From: a virus
Virus record (IMG/VR): IMGVR_UViG_3300018080_000347
Coordinates: 1 to 37,303 of that record
DNA length: 37,303 nucleotides
Direction: 5' to 3' (one strand)
The notes under the pieces were generated by a model. That model made no database searches. It was not told the origin of the DNA and saw nothing but the letters and a program-made list of their open reading frames with translations. Of this stretch, positions 7,489 through 16,033 are shown piece after piece. The position numbers and the translations under genes were made by a program. Numbering within the stretch: the stretch's first letter is position 1; every line of letters starts with the position of its first letter.

Positions 7489-8391
7489 ATGCCCTTAAGC
7501 AAGCCGAGAACATTATACGGGATTCATTCAATGACTCCCTACAATATAATTACGGGAAATCCTTACGGAACCTTCCGAGTCCTGGGAAACGCTTCTCTCA
7601 ATGTGACCGGCGAGCTGGTCACATTGACAGGCGGATCAGCCCCTTACCCCTGGTCGTCTCAGCCTGGCGCAAGCGCGGCGGAAATAGTTATGAGTCCGAA
7701 AGAAGTTCCGGATTTTCTTTTTCAATTGTTCCTGGGGGCAGTTCCCACGACTGTTGAAAATGCGGCTGGAAGCGTGGACGAATTCGCAAACAAACAAGGG
7801 ACAAGCGTCAATGACGCGACAACTGGTATTGCCAGTATTGGCGTTATCGCCGTTACCGGCGAAGCTAATCTGAAGTTCGGTAAATATACAGTTGTCGCGG
7901 TATCAGCGACGACAATTGATATATACGGACTGACTAATGTTGACTTTTTCAGGGGCGATGACCTGCAATATATAGATGACTCTCTAAAGTTGAACGATGC
8001 GCCTATCACGGTTCCAGGCACGGGCGGCACTGTTGATTTTTCCGACTTGGGAATTGTACTGACTGGCGGTTCTGGAGCTGTGGCGATGACGGTCGGCGAC
8101 ACTGCCGAATTTGAACTTAATCCGCCATCTCTCAAGAAAACTGAGGTGTTGGTCGGGCAAAACGGCGCATGTATTCAGGAATTCGGCGCGCTGATTTCTT
8201 CACAGAAGCAAACGGATGGCTCGATGTGGCTAATTGACTGCTTCAGGATAACCGCGCTTGGCTATCCGTTCGGCATGGCCGAAAAAGCCTTTAACGAAGG
8301 AGAGATCACGGCTAACCTGGTTTATGATTCTGATCAAGACGGCATTTTCAGAGCGCGACACATCATACCTGCAACCGGTTGCGGAAATTAA
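7489..8391 (+). CDS. Putative major tail tube protein
   Basis: The 300-residue protein is beta-rich and Gly/Thr/Val-rich, as in siphophage tube proteins. It begins with a Pro-rich arm followed by MTPYNIITGNPYG and has several alternating hydrophobic strands. GGAGTC stands 7 bases before the ATG. It lies after the probable terminator and upstream of the chaperones and tape measure, the canonical place of the tube gene. No sheath gene is present, so the tail is probably non-contractile. The call rests on position and composition. A baseplate or decoration protein is less likely. Confidence 0.6.
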   Translation: MPLSKPRTLYGIHSMTPYNIITGNPYGTFRVLGNASLNVTGELVTLTGGSAPYPWSSQPGASAAEIVMSPKEVPDFLFQLFLGAVPTTVENAAGSVDEFANKQGTSVNDATTGIASIGVIAVTGEANLKFGKYTVVAVSATTIDIYGLTNVDFFRGDDLQYIDDSLKLNDAPITVPGTGGTVDFSDLGIVLTGGSGAVAMTVGDTAEFELNPPSLKKTEVLVGQNGACIQEFGALISSQKQTDGSMWLIDCFRITALGYPFGMAEKAFNEGEITANLVYDSDQDGIFRARHIIPATGCGN

Positions 8392-8394
8392 GTC

Positions 8395-8715
8395 ATGAGC
8401 ACAAGACCTACGCAAAATTCAATTTACAGTTCGCGGACGAATGAATTATTCAATACGGTACAGGCGTTCGGAAGTATCCCCGCGAGCTTTGCTCCATTGC
8501 TTGATTTGGGAACGGATCAGTTTTCAACTACGCTGATGCTTTATAATTCAACGGATGTTGAAATGACGGTCCGATTTGCCGAGACTGGTAGTGAGTTAAA
8601 AGTTCCTGCGGGGATTGGTCCGGTTTTATATCCTTTCCCGCATAACGGGGTACTGGAATACAAATACAGTTCTGCCGTTCCTGGTTCAGGTTATTTTTAT
8701 ATTGTAAGCTGGTAA
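8395..8715 (+). CDS. Hypothetical tail-region protein
   Basis: The 106-residue product is beta-rich. An N-terminal polar arm is followed by strands such as FSTTLMLYNSTDVEMTVRF and VPGSGYFYIVSW. I do not recognise the family. It lies between the tube gene and the lectin-like gene, so it may be a small tail decoration or accessory protein. It starts 3 bases after the previous stop. Confidence 0.6.
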   Translation: MSTRPTQNSIYSSRTNELFNTVQAFGSIPASFAPLLDLGTDQFSTTLMLYNSTDVEMTVRFAETGSELKVPAGIGPVLYPFPHNGVLEYKYSSAVPGSGYFYIVSW

Positions 8716-8719
8716 AGAC

Positions 8720-9535
8720 ATGCCTGACCTATATTACGCGCTTCCTGCCGGGCTGACGAAGACTCTGAAGCCCGGAGGCGGTTTTTTTTCTGTGCAAACC
8801 GGCCCATTATTGCCAAAAGACATTGCAGGCTGCGTGTGCTGGCTGGACGGCTCCGACCCTTCGAAATTTATCTTGTCGGGAACAAATATCGACAGATGGA
8901 CAAGCTCGGAAGGGTTCAACGATGAGTTTGCTCCTTACGCAATAAGCCGTCCGAATTACAACGCGCTTACCGGAGCGGTAGAGTATCCGGTGCAAGGGCC
9001 GCAACTTGCCTGCGTTGACTGGAACAGGTTGAACAACGTTGACGATTTTACAATAGTGCTATTGGCCAGAATGATTTCAACTGACCCGAATGGTTTTTTC
9101 AGAGTATTTGTCGGCATCGACTCTGGCGGATCTGACACCGTTGTCCCGGTCCTTTGCGGACAAAGGGCTTTGGGAGGCGGAGACAACAGAGCGAGAATTC
9201 AGTATTCCGGGACGGGCGGCGGAGCTGGAACGCCTAACGACATTTTGACGTTTGGGCTTCCCGGTTTTTCGGGATCGTTGCAGACGATTGTTTATAAACA
9301 TCGCCGCAATGTTACGAATGGAGCTTCCGTGATTATTGACGGAGTTGAGACTCCCGCATTAGACACTACTATTGATCAGCCGCTTTTGAATACTCGAAAT
9401 CTCGTGTTAGGCGGAGCGATTTTCGATGATCCGGGTGGGATGATCGGAGAACTCCGTCAAAACGCAATTTATTCCCGCATTTTGTCAAATCCTGAAATCG
9501 CGGCGATATCTGCTTTTTACGACACTAAACGATAA
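8720..9535 (+). CDS. LamG/concanavalin-like carbohydrate-binding tail protein
   Basis: The middle and C-terminal parts follow the pattern of a concanavalin A-like (LamG/laminin G_3) jelly roll: CVCWLDGSDPSKF near residue 40, then FTIVLLARM, NLVLGGAIFDD, and the typical ending GELRQNAIYSRILSNPEIAAI. Such domains bind glycans or proteins and often decorate phage heads or tails. A position directly after the tube gene is unusual for a fibre, so a tail-tube decoration that binds the cell surface is a fair guess. AAGAC before the ATG is a weak ribosome site. Confidence 0.65.
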   Translation: MPDLYYALPAGLTKTLKPGGGFFSVQTGPLLPKDIAGCVCWLDGSDPSKFILSGTNIDRWTSSEGFNDEFAPYAISRPNYNALTGAVEYPVQGPQLACVDWNRLNNVDDFTIVLLARMISTDPNGFFRVFVGIDSGGSDTVVPVLCGQRALGGGDNRARIQYSGTGGGAGTPNDILTFGLPGFSGSLQTIVYKHRRNVTNGASVIIDGVETPALDTTIDQPLLNTRNLVLGGAIFDDPGGMIGELRQNAIYSRILSNPEIAAISAFYDTKR

Positions 9536-9554
9536 CCTGTTTTGGATAGTAATC

Positions 9555-9818
9555 ATGAATGACGTAGATGAAATAATAGCCGAACTGGAAGGCGGCAAAC
9601 AGGTTGTCCAGAGGGAGAGAGGAGAAAATTTTCTCGTGTTCTGGCTGCACGCGGGAAGCATAGATTATTTAGAATCTTTGGGATTCAATGAAGTGTTGCC
9701 TGAACAATGTCTCGCGGATATTCCAGATTGCCTGGGGAGATTAATGCGGACTGTGACGGAAGAAAAAACTTTGATTGGCTGGTTAACTTCTAAATCATGC
9801 CCCTTGGCTCAGGCATGA
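9555..9818 (+). CDS. Hypothetical small tail-operon protein
   Basis: The 87-residue product is acidic at the N-terminus (DVDEIIAELEGG) and has FLVFWLHAGSIDYL and IGWLTSK. I do not recognise it. Its 3' end lies inside a strong hairpin (9791-9822), and its TGA is in the second arm, so its translation could influence whether the hairpin forms. It is followed by the tail chaperone gene. Confidence 0.55.
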   Translation: MNDVDEIIAELEGGKQVVQRERGENFLVFWLHAGSIDYLESLGFNEVLPEQCLADIPDCLGRLMRTVTEEKTLIGWLTSKSCPLAQA

Positions 9819-9829
9819 TTTAACTAAAA
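9791..9829 (+). terminator. Terminator-like hairpin inside the tail operon
   Basis: TAAATCATGCC (9791-9801) and GGCATGATTTA (9812-9822) form a perfect 11-bp stem with a 10-base loop, followed by an A/T-rich stretch (ACTAAAATTTTA). The T run is not perfect, so it may act as a partial terminator or attenuator that sets the amount of chaperone and tape-measure message. It overlaps the end of the preceding gene. Confidence 0.5.
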
Positions 9830-9851
9830 TTTTATATATAGGGAACGTATA

Positions 9852-10325
9852 ATGACTTCAGCGATGAACCTTCAGGAACTTCAGCCGAAAGAGGTGAAGT
9901 TCACTGTCTCGGAAATAGAACTCACCTTAAGACCCTTCACTATAGCCGATGACTTGGCGGCTGAAATGCTGCTTGGCGGCAAAGAGAAAGTCTCGGAAGC
10001 TTTCGTGAATTGGGACGTTGAAAAACTTTCCTTGCTGGCCTGGCATCAACTGACGCTGGAAAGCCAAAAATCGGTTGTGGCGGCTGATATCGAAGCTGAA
10101 AAGATTGACCCTGATACTGGCGAAACAATCAAAGTCGATCTTACTCCGCTGCAAAAATTTCGTTCCCTTTTTTGGTCCGTGAAAGACAAGGCGCAATTAG
10201 TTAGAGTCCTTTGCAATTGTCGCGCGCTCAATATTCCTGAGCTTGACGACGTGGAGGGCCTGGGAAAGTGGCTAGAGGCGATCTTGCCGGTGATAAAAAA
10301 GCATCAAGAATTGACTGGTCAATAA
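9852..10325 (+). CDS. Tail assembly chaperone (G-type)
   Basis: The 157-residue acidic/helical protein lies immediately before a second overlapping ORF and the tape measure gene, the classic place of the lambda G chaperone. Features are KFTVSEIELTLRPFT, a helical middle region and an ending VIKKHQELTGQ. An A AAA AAG slippery heptamer at 10295-10301 lies 8 codons before its stop, allowing a -1 shift into the next ORF. GGGAAC 7 bases before the ATG is the ribosome site. It should bind the tape measure during tail assembly. Confidence 0.72.
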   Translation: MTSAMNLQELQPKEVKFTVSEIELTLRPFTIADDLAAEMLLGGKEKVSEAFVNWDVEKLSLLAWHQLTLESQKSVVAADIEAEKIDPDTGETIKVDLTPLQKFRSLFWSVKDKAQLVRVLCNCRALNIPELDDVEGLGKWLEAILPVIKKHQELTGQ

Positions 10326-10594
10326 TCTTCGACCTGATAGCGTCCGAGTACGGGTATACTTGGGAGCAATTCACAGGCATGACCTACAAAATTTTGGATG
10401 CCTGCCTTGAAGCGATACACAGGCGAACGCACAACAAAACAGCCGTGCTTGCTCAAATGCACGGTATAAAAATGGAGCTGTACGAAAAACGGCAAAAGAT
10501 AGCTCCGCCCTCAGAAAAAACTCTCAAGGCTGTAGATAAGCACATTTCAGACATACTCAAAGAGAAGCAGAAACAAGCGAAAAATAAGGCGTAG
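9852..10594 (+). CDS. Tail assembly chaperone G-GT fusion by -1 frameshift
   Basis: Reading shifts back one base at A AAA AAG (10295-10301): codons up to AAG at 10299-10301 are read in the first frame, and the second frame continues with GCA at 10301. The product is about 247 residues, 150 from the first ORF and 97 from the second. The second ORF is 29% identical to nothing I can name, but it is helical and Lys-rich, as in T-type extensions. The need for a fixed ratio of G to G-GT is well known in lambda; that it holds here is inference from the site and the gene order. Confidence 0.68.
10268..10594 (+). CDS. Tail chaperone T-type ORF (normally reached by frameshift)
   Basis: The frame is open from a GTG at 10268 to a TAG at 10592-10594. 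It overlaps the G-type ORF by 58 bases in the -1 frame. The part expressed after the shift starts at residue ~12 (ASRIDWSIIFDLIASEYG) and ends in a basic tail (KEKQKQAKNKA). No ribosome site precedes the GTG, so independent translation is doubtful. The stop abuts the tape measure ATG. Confidence 0.6.
   Translation: MARGDLAGDKKASRIDWSIIFDLIASEYGYTWEQFTGMTYKILDACLEAIHRRTHNKTAVLAQMHGIKMELYEKRQKIAPPSEKTLKAVDKHISDILKEKQKQAKNKA
10295..10323 (+). other. -1 ribosomal frameshift site (slippery heptamer plus hairpin)
   Basis: The heptamer A AAA AAG (10295-10301) is in the right phase with the G-type frame (ATA AAA AAG). After an 8-base spacer, ATTGA (10310-10314) can pair with TCAAT (10319-10323) around the loop CTGG, which places the zero-frame stop in the stem. 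The hairpin is short and weak, so most of the effect would come from the heptamer. Confidence 0.7.
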
Positions 10595-13500
10595 ATGGCT
10601 AAAGATAATGAGCTGATAATCAGAATTAACGGCAATATTCAGGGCTACAAGGACGCTCTGTCTAAAGCCGGAAAAGAGACTGCAGCTCTACAGGATACCT
10701 TTAACACGATAGCCAAAACGGGGGCGATAGCCTTTGCCGGATTCACGGGGACAATCGCGCTCGCTACAGCTCAATTTGCCGAGTTTGACAACGGGCTAAG
10801 AGGAGTCAAAACTCTGCTTGATGAAACCAGCTTCGCAACTGGCACTCTTGACGAGAACTTCCAAAAGCTTTCTGGTGACGCGCTTGGAGCATTGACTGAG
10901 TTTCCCGTTACACTGCAGGCCGTCAACAAATCCCTTTTCGATATCGTTTCAGCCGGGGTCAACGCCGAAAAAGCGATTGGAGTTCTGGGAAGCACGTCGC
11001 GCTTGGCCGTCGCCGGTATAACTTCGGCGGCGGTGGCGACAGACGGCGTAACGTCCGCCTTGAACGCTTACGGACTTGAAGCTGAACAAGCGGAACTTGT
11101 CGCGGCCAAGTTTTTCACTGCTCAGAAGTTTGGAAAGACGACGATTGCGGAACTTTCAAGTTTTTTCGGGGAGGCTGCCAGTTCAGCCCAGTCTTACGGC
11201 GTTTCGCTTGAAGAACTGCTCGCGGCGGTGTCGGCGGCGACAACGGGAGGAATCAAGACCGCTCAGGCATACACATCTGTAACTGCAGTATTAAGCAATG
11301 TAGCTAAGCCAACGAGGGAGGCGGCTGAAGAGGCTGAAAGGCTCGGTATTGAATTCAATTCAACTTCCCTTAGAGCGAAAGGACTTGAAGGTTTTTTGAA
11401 TGAGCTTACAAGCGCGCAGGACTTCAATAAACAGTCAGTTGAAAGATTATTCGGATCAGTTGAGGCTCAAAAGCTTATTTTTTCCTTAACGGGCGAGCAG
11501 GCCGGAAAATTCAAAGAAACTTTAGATGCCCTTTCCGATTCTCAACAGCTTCTGACGACCTTCACTAACGCTTACGAGGAGCAAAGTCAGAGCCTCAAGA
11601 ATCAGCTCGTAATTTTAGGGAATAACTTTCAAGCGCTCAATATTCTGGTAGGCGCGAACCTTGCGCCAAACGTTACTGTGCTGACGACCGCGACAACTAA
11701 ATTTCTAAAGCTTCTTCAGCAGAATCCCGCTCTGGCCGAATTTATTTCCAAACTGGTTTTGGCCGGAACGGTGACGGCGGCTTTAACGGCTGCCGTCGGT
11801 CTCTCGGGAATCGCTATTTTGAAGTTTCGGGCGGCTCTGATTGCTTCTTCAGCCGCTACGAAAGGTTTGACGCTTGCTACAAAAAGCTTGCTTGGCTCTA
11901 CCGGTCTTGGTCTGTTTATCGCGTTCCTGCCCGAAATAGTCCAGCTTCTGGATAATAGCCTGATTCCGGCGCTTGGCCTTACTGCCGTAGGGTTCTACAA
12001 GACACTAAAGGCGGTACAGGCCGCGACGACAGCAGTAAATGGGATGCGTGTCGCCATTAAAGGGTTGCTGATTCAAACCGGGCTAGGGCTTTTAATTGCT
12101 TTTTTGCCAGAGATCATTCAACTAATCGAGAAGTTTTTTGGCGACACGAACGAGGCGACGGCTAAAGGCACGGCGGAACAAAAACGGCTTCTTCTTCAGC
12201 AAGAGAAAGACCAAAAAGCGATCTACACGGCCAGGCTGCGAGGCGCGACGGAGCAGGAGCTTGAATTTCTGAGAAGAAAGCAGGAGCTGAGAGCGAAAGA
12301 AAACGCTTTAGAAAAGATCGCAGACGAGGATATAAAGCGGACTAAGCTTATTAATCTTAGATTGCTTCAGGAACAGCTTTTAAAAGAAGAAAGTGCGTAT
12401 CAGGAAGAACGTCAAAAAGAACGACAGGCGGCTGCGCAAAAAGAGTCTGAGACTGAGAAGAAGGTCGTTGACTCAAAACTTGAGGCTCTCAGGAATGAAA
12501 ACGAGAGAATTCAAGCTTTCTTGTCCGAGCAAAGCAGCGAAGAAATTGCTTTTCTGAAGCGGCGTCAAGGCCTAAAAACGAAGCAGAGAGAGGCCGAAGC
12601 GGAGCAGGACGAGCGACGAAGGGCGGCGGCTCTGGAAAATGTCAAACTTCTAAATGAACAGCTCATCAAAGAAGAACAGGATTTTTTCACTGAACAGGAA
12701 AAGATCAAAGCCGAAAAATCAGCAAAAGACGAAGAGGAGAGGCAAAAGGAAGAAGGCGAACGACAGAAAAGAATTCAAGGCCTGAAAGATGAAAGCGAAG
12801 CTCTAAGGGCTTCCTTTGACGACCAGAAAAAGCAAGAAGCCGCTTTTCTTCAGCAGCGTCAGGATATCAGAGAACAGGCGCGAGCAATTGAAAGCATCAA
12901 AGATGCTGAAGAGCGCGAAGCTGCTATTGAAAATTTAAGGCTTAAGCAAACTGCGCTGGCGATCGCCGAAGCTGAATACTTCGCTCAACGCTCGGAGCTT
13001 AGACGCGAAGAAGAAGAGCGAGAGATCGCTATAGCAGACGAGCTGGCCGCACTGGATGCCGAAAAGCGTAAAGCTCTACGAGATCAGGAATTACAGGAAT
13101 TGCGGGACTCTTTCGAGAGTAAAGAGAAAATTCGTTCTCAGGCGGTCAAAAAAGAAATTCTGGCTATCAGAAAAGAGAATCAGCTCAGAGCTAAAGATGA
13201 AGAGAAATTCGGCAAGACGATTGCCGCGATAAAGGCTTTTTTTCGAAAAGAGGAATTCCAGAACGCTCAACAGGCTTTGTTTGCTCTGACGCAGCTTCAA
13301 CGCTCTGAAAATGCGGTACAACAAGCTATCGGCAAGGCGGCGGCCCTGGTGCAAATCACAATCGACACGCAGCGCGGCGCTACGGCGGCTTACTCGGCTT
13401 TGGCCGGAATACCGGTCGTTGGGCCGGCGCTCGGTGCGGCGGCGGCTACAGCCGTAATCGCTTACGGAGCTGAAAGAGCTATTCAGGTGCAGAAAGCGCA

Positions 13501-13774
13501 GCAAGGCGGAATTGTCGCGGGAACTGGTTTCGGTGATCGAATTCCATTTCTGCTTGAACCGGGCGAGCTGATAACCCCACGCCAAAACTTCGAGGAGGTC
13601 GTCAACGCCGTGGCTGATCAGCGAGCGGTGCGGCGCGAGACTGAAGAGGTCGAAGAAGAAGCGGAAGCAAGGCGCGTTGAGGTGATAATCGGTTTTCAGG
13701 ACAACGCGGCTGACTTCCTGACGGTGCGGCAAAATGAGGATAGATTTTCGGGAACTTCTCAAAGGATAGGATAA
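10595..13774 (+). CDS. Tail tape measure protein
   Basis: At 1059 residues this is the longest gene in the window. It starts directly after the chaperone stop. The N-terminal third has the TP901-type tape-measure core with GITSAAVATDGVTSALNAYG, quoted as such, and a segment TAVLSNVAKPT around residue 230. Hydrophobic segments occur near 430-450 and 490-510 and share GLGLxIAFLPEIxQL, a visible internal duplication. Residues ~545-830 hold three coiled-coil repeats of about 95 residues, each starting EExAFLxxRQ-like. The C-terminal ~100 residues have a Gly/Ala-rich hydrophobic segment (IPVVGPALGAAAATAVIAYG). It sets tail length and probably enters the host envelope. Confidence 0.88.
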   Translation: MAKDNELIIRINGNIQGYKDALSKAGKETAALQDTFNTIAKTGAIAFAGFTGTIALATAQFAEFDNGLRGVKTLLDETSFATGTLDENFQKLSGDALGALTEFPVTLQAVNKSLFDIVSAGVNAEKAIGVLGSTSRLAVAGITSAAVATDGVTSALNAYGLEAEQAELVAAKFFTAQKFGKTTIAELSSFFGEAASSAQSYGVSLEELLAAVSAATTGGIKTAQAYTSVTAVLSNVAKPTREAAEEAERLGIEFNSTSLRAKGLEGFLNELTSAQDFNKQSVERLFGSVEAQKLIFSLTGEQAGKFKETLDALSDSQQLLTTFTNAYEEQSQSLKNQLVILGNNFQALNILVGANLAPNVTVLTTATTKFLKLLQQNPALAEFISKLVLAGTVTAALTAAVGLSGIAILKFRAALIASSAATKGLTLATKSLLGSTGLGLFIAFLPEIVQLLDNSLIPALGLTAVGFYKTLKAVQAATTAVNGMRVAIKGLLIQTGLGLLIAFLPEIIQLIEKFFGDTNEATAKGTAEQKRLLLQQEKDQKAIYTARLRGATEQELEFLRRKQELRAKENALEKIADEDIKRTKLINLRLLQEQLLKEESAYQEERQKERQAAAQKESETEKKVVDSKLEALRNENERIQAFLSEQSSEEIAFLKRRQGLKTKQREAEAEQDERRRAAALENVKLLNEQLIKEEQDFFTEQEKIKAEKSAKDEEERQKEEGERQKRIQGLKDESEALRASFDDQKKQEAAFLQQRQDIREQARAIESIKDAEEREAAIENLRLKQTALAIAEAEYFAQRSELRREEEEREIAIADELAALDAEKRKALRDQELQELRDSFESKEKIRSQAVKKEILAIRKENQLRAKDEEKFGKTIAAIKAFFRKEEFQNAQQALFALTQLQRSENAVQQAIGKAAALVQITIDTQRGATAAYSALAGIPVVGPALGAAAATAVIAYGAERAIQVQKAQQGGIVAGTGFGDRIPFLLEPGELITPRQNFEEVVNAVADQRAVRRETEEVEEEAEARRVEVIIGFQDNAADFLTVRQNEDRFSGTSQRIG

Positions 13775-14649
13775 TGGGAGTTACGGGCGGTATTAAATTT
13801 TTCGATATCAATTTGGCGGACAGTCAACGCTTTGAGACGGAGGCCGGAGCGACAAGCGGTGCTGACTCCGCGCCTTTCGTGCTGGATAGAAACTATTATA
13901 CTGTTTGGCGGTCTGTCGGCTCTGACGATCTTACGACCGAAACGCTGACTATCACAATTCCGATAGGCCAGAACAGGAACTTTAACCGGATTTTCCTTCT
14001 GAATCATAACTGGAAAGAGTATAATGTTCAATATTTCGACACTATCGGTTACGTAGATTTCACGAATGTCATAAGCGTCAACGGCGATACAAAGAGCGCG
14101 ATCAGCGAGACTGACTATGCTCGAAATTCGTCTTATTATGAGTTCGATACGGTCAATACAAGTACGATTTTCCCGGGAGTAGGCTTTCTCTTGAGAATTC
14201 AGGTCACCAAAACGCAGACGGCAAATCAGGAAAAATTTCTTAATTCCGTCGTCATGGCTGACGAACTTGGAACGCTCTTAGGCTTCCCGATAATATCCCA
14301 GGTGACGAAAGACAAAAACAACCGGGAAAATAAGTTGCTCAACGGCCGCGTGGATGTGGAAAAATCCCTGGAAGTCTTCAATCCTATTCAGATAGACTTC
14401 AAGAACTATCCGCCAGGCCTTAATGAAGACTTGGATTTGATTTACAGCCTGTTTGACCGTGATGTTCCTTTCTATGTCTCGCTTTGCGGCGGACGCGCCG
14501 GCGATCCGTATTTCAAATATGCGCTCCGGGGTTTTCGGCTTGAAGATTTGCCGCTTGTCCAGGTGACGAACAAGTACAAGGATAAATATAGAAAGAATCT
14601 ATATAACTCCATGGTGGATTTAAAAATGATTTTGAAAGAGGCTGGATAA
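13774..14649 (+). CDS. Putative distal tail (Dit-like) protein
   Basis: The 291-residue protein follows the tape measure directly (shared A at 13774), where the distal tail hub component is expected. It has beta-rich N-terminal strands (TLTITIPIGQNRNFNRIFLLNHNW), an arrangement like a galactose-binding or tail-tube fold, and a C-terminal half with GRVDVEKSLEVFNPIQIDF and DRDVPFYVSLCGGR. I cannot place it in a named family by motif, so the call is positional. Confidence 0.5.
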   Translation: MGVTGGIKFFDINLADSQRFETEAGATSGADSAPFVLDRNYYTVWRSVGSDDLTTETLTITIPIGQNRNFNRIFLLNHNWKEYNVQYFDTIGYVDFTNVISVNGDTKSAISETDYARNSSYYEFDTVNTSTIFPGVGFLLRIQVTKTQTANQEKFLNSVVMADELGTLLGFPIISQVTKDKNNRENKLLNGRVDVEKSLEVFNPIQIDFKNYPPGLNEDLDLIYSLFDRDVPFYVSLCGGRAGDPYFKYALRGFRLEDLPLVQVTNKYKDKYRKNLYNSMVDLKMILKEAG

Positions 14650-14650
14650 T

Positions 14651-14812
14651 ATGTTGCTGCCGCCTTTACCGCCTAAGCATCCACGACAAACGCGGGCAGA
14701 ATATCAAAAAATGATAGAGCAACGGTTGTCCAAAGCCTTGTTTATGGGAGTTATCGAGATTGTTGTAATAATTGCCGGTATAGCGGCTTTTGTTCTGCCT
14801 ATAGTATTATGA
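14651..14812 (+). CDS. Small membrane protein between tail-tip genes
   Basis: The 53-residue product starts MLLPPLPPKHPRQTRAEYQ and ends in a clear transmembrane helix (GVIEIVVIIAGIAAFVLPIVL, about 20 residues). It begins one base after the preceding stop, and its TGA overlaps the ATG of the next gene as ATGA, so it is tightly built into the operon. The function is unknown. Its tail-tip neighbourhood would fit a small protein acting at the membrane during DNA entry or assembly. Confidence 0.65.
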   Translation: MLLPPLPPKHPRQTRAEYQKMIEQRLSKALFMGVIEIVVIIAGIAAFVLPIVL

Positions 14813-16029
14813 GAGTCGAACAGGTCTTTATAACTCCGCTCGTCTCCGAGGGCGTGTACGGGGACGAAATCGAAGTCTCAGACTACGTCAAACTCGACGG
14901 TCTGAGTAAAGTCAAAAATTCGATTGACTCAACTGACTACTCAATCGGAATTTTTCGTTTCGACGACGTAACCCTGAAATGCCAGAACGGACAAGGAACT
15001 TTCAACGAGAACGACTCACGCTCTATTTTTACTTATGTGCGCGATCGTGCTAAGGTAAAGATACAAGCTTTGAAGATTGACTCGGAGACTTTCGTAAGCG
15101 AAGAAAAAATACAGTTTGAAGGGCTAATCAACGACGAAATGACCAGGCTGAACATCACGAATGACGAAATAACGCTGAAGGTCTACTCGAAAGATTCAGT
15201 TTTCAGAACAACCAGGGTTCCGGCTGGAATAATCCCGGCTGGCAGCACGGCGAAAACGGCTTTAATCAGCATTTTGTCTCAACCGGCTATTGGCGTAGTT
15301 CTGAACCTTGACCCGGCTGATATTAACCCGGAACTGGACTTTATTATTGACACTCCGGAAGCACTCGACAACTTGGAAGTCAAGGAAGCTTTAGACTTGA
15401 TTTTAATAGCTTCCAGTTCAGTCCTGATTTTGGAGGATGACGACATAATTGTCAGGAGCCGGAACAGAGACACGGGAACGCCTCTTGAACTTCGGGGACG
15501 CGGAGAAATCAGCAACAACGCGAACTTAATCAGCTTGAAAAACTACAACAACGGCAAGCAAAGACAGTTCAACTCAATCTACCTGAACGACGGAGCGGCT
15601 GTCATCGAGGATACAAATTCTATCCTTGAGTCTGGAGTCAGGCAAATCAAATTCGACTTCCCTATGATCGCCGACTCTGGAACGCTTCAGGATGTCGGGC
15701 AATCCATCGCTGATGAATTCAGATACCCCAAGATCGAGGTCATGGCGGAAGTGCCGGCTGTCGTAGCTGAAGATGTAAAATTGCTTGATCTGGTAAGCGT
15801 TGACGCTCCTTTTCTGAAAAAACCGGCTGAAGGCGATTTTCTACCGGTCTACGGTGTAGCGACTTACGGAGACGCGGTCACGCCTTACCCCCTGACTTTT
15901 GGAAGTATTGAAATAACGAGCAACATCAAATTTAAAGTCATCTCGATAGAGAAAGACCTGAAGAACTTCAGAACGGCTTTGAAGCTTCGACAATTTGGAA
16001 AAAACTTAAACGACGGCGTTTTTACGTAG
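14809..16029 (+). CDS. Putative baseplate hub / tail-tip protein
   Basis: The 406-residue beta-rich protein includes YVKLDGLSKVKNSIDSTDYS, then DVTLKCQNGQGTFNEN, and a later region with a VKEALDLILIASSSVLILEDDDIIVRS-type helix-strand unit, quoted in part as VLILEDDDIIVRS. This layout (an N-terminal strand region, a binding domain, then a repeat of the same fold) is typical of siphophage tail hub proteins of the gp27/Tal-N type. The motifs are not decisive. ATGA overlap with the small membrane gene shows translational coupling. Confidence 0.55.
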   Translation: MRVEQVFITPLVSEGVYGDEIEVSDYVKLDGLSKVKNSIDSTDYSIGIFRFDDVTLKCQNGQGTFNENDSRSIFTYVRDRAKVKIQALKIDSETFVSEEKIQFEGLINDEMTRLNITNDEITLKVYSKDSVFRTTRVPAGIIPAGSTAKTALISILSQPAIGVVLNLDPADINPELDFIIDTPEALDNLEVKEALDLILIASSSVLILEDDDIIVRSRNRDTGTPLELRGRGEISNNANLISLKNYNNGKQRQFNSIYLNDGAAVIEDTNSILESGVRQIKFDFPMIADSGTLQDVGQSIADEFRYPKIEVMAEVPAVVAEDVKLLDLVSVDAPFLKKPAEGDFLPVYGVATYGDAVTPYPLTFGSIEITSNIKFKVISIEKDLKNFRTALKLRQFGKNLNDGVFT

Positions 16030-16033
16030 CAAA

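Noticed and set aside
10310-10323. Perfect dyad ATTGAC/GTCAAT read as an independent regulatory palindrome
   Set aside because: Its place 8 bases after the slippery heptamer explains it better as part of the frameshift site.
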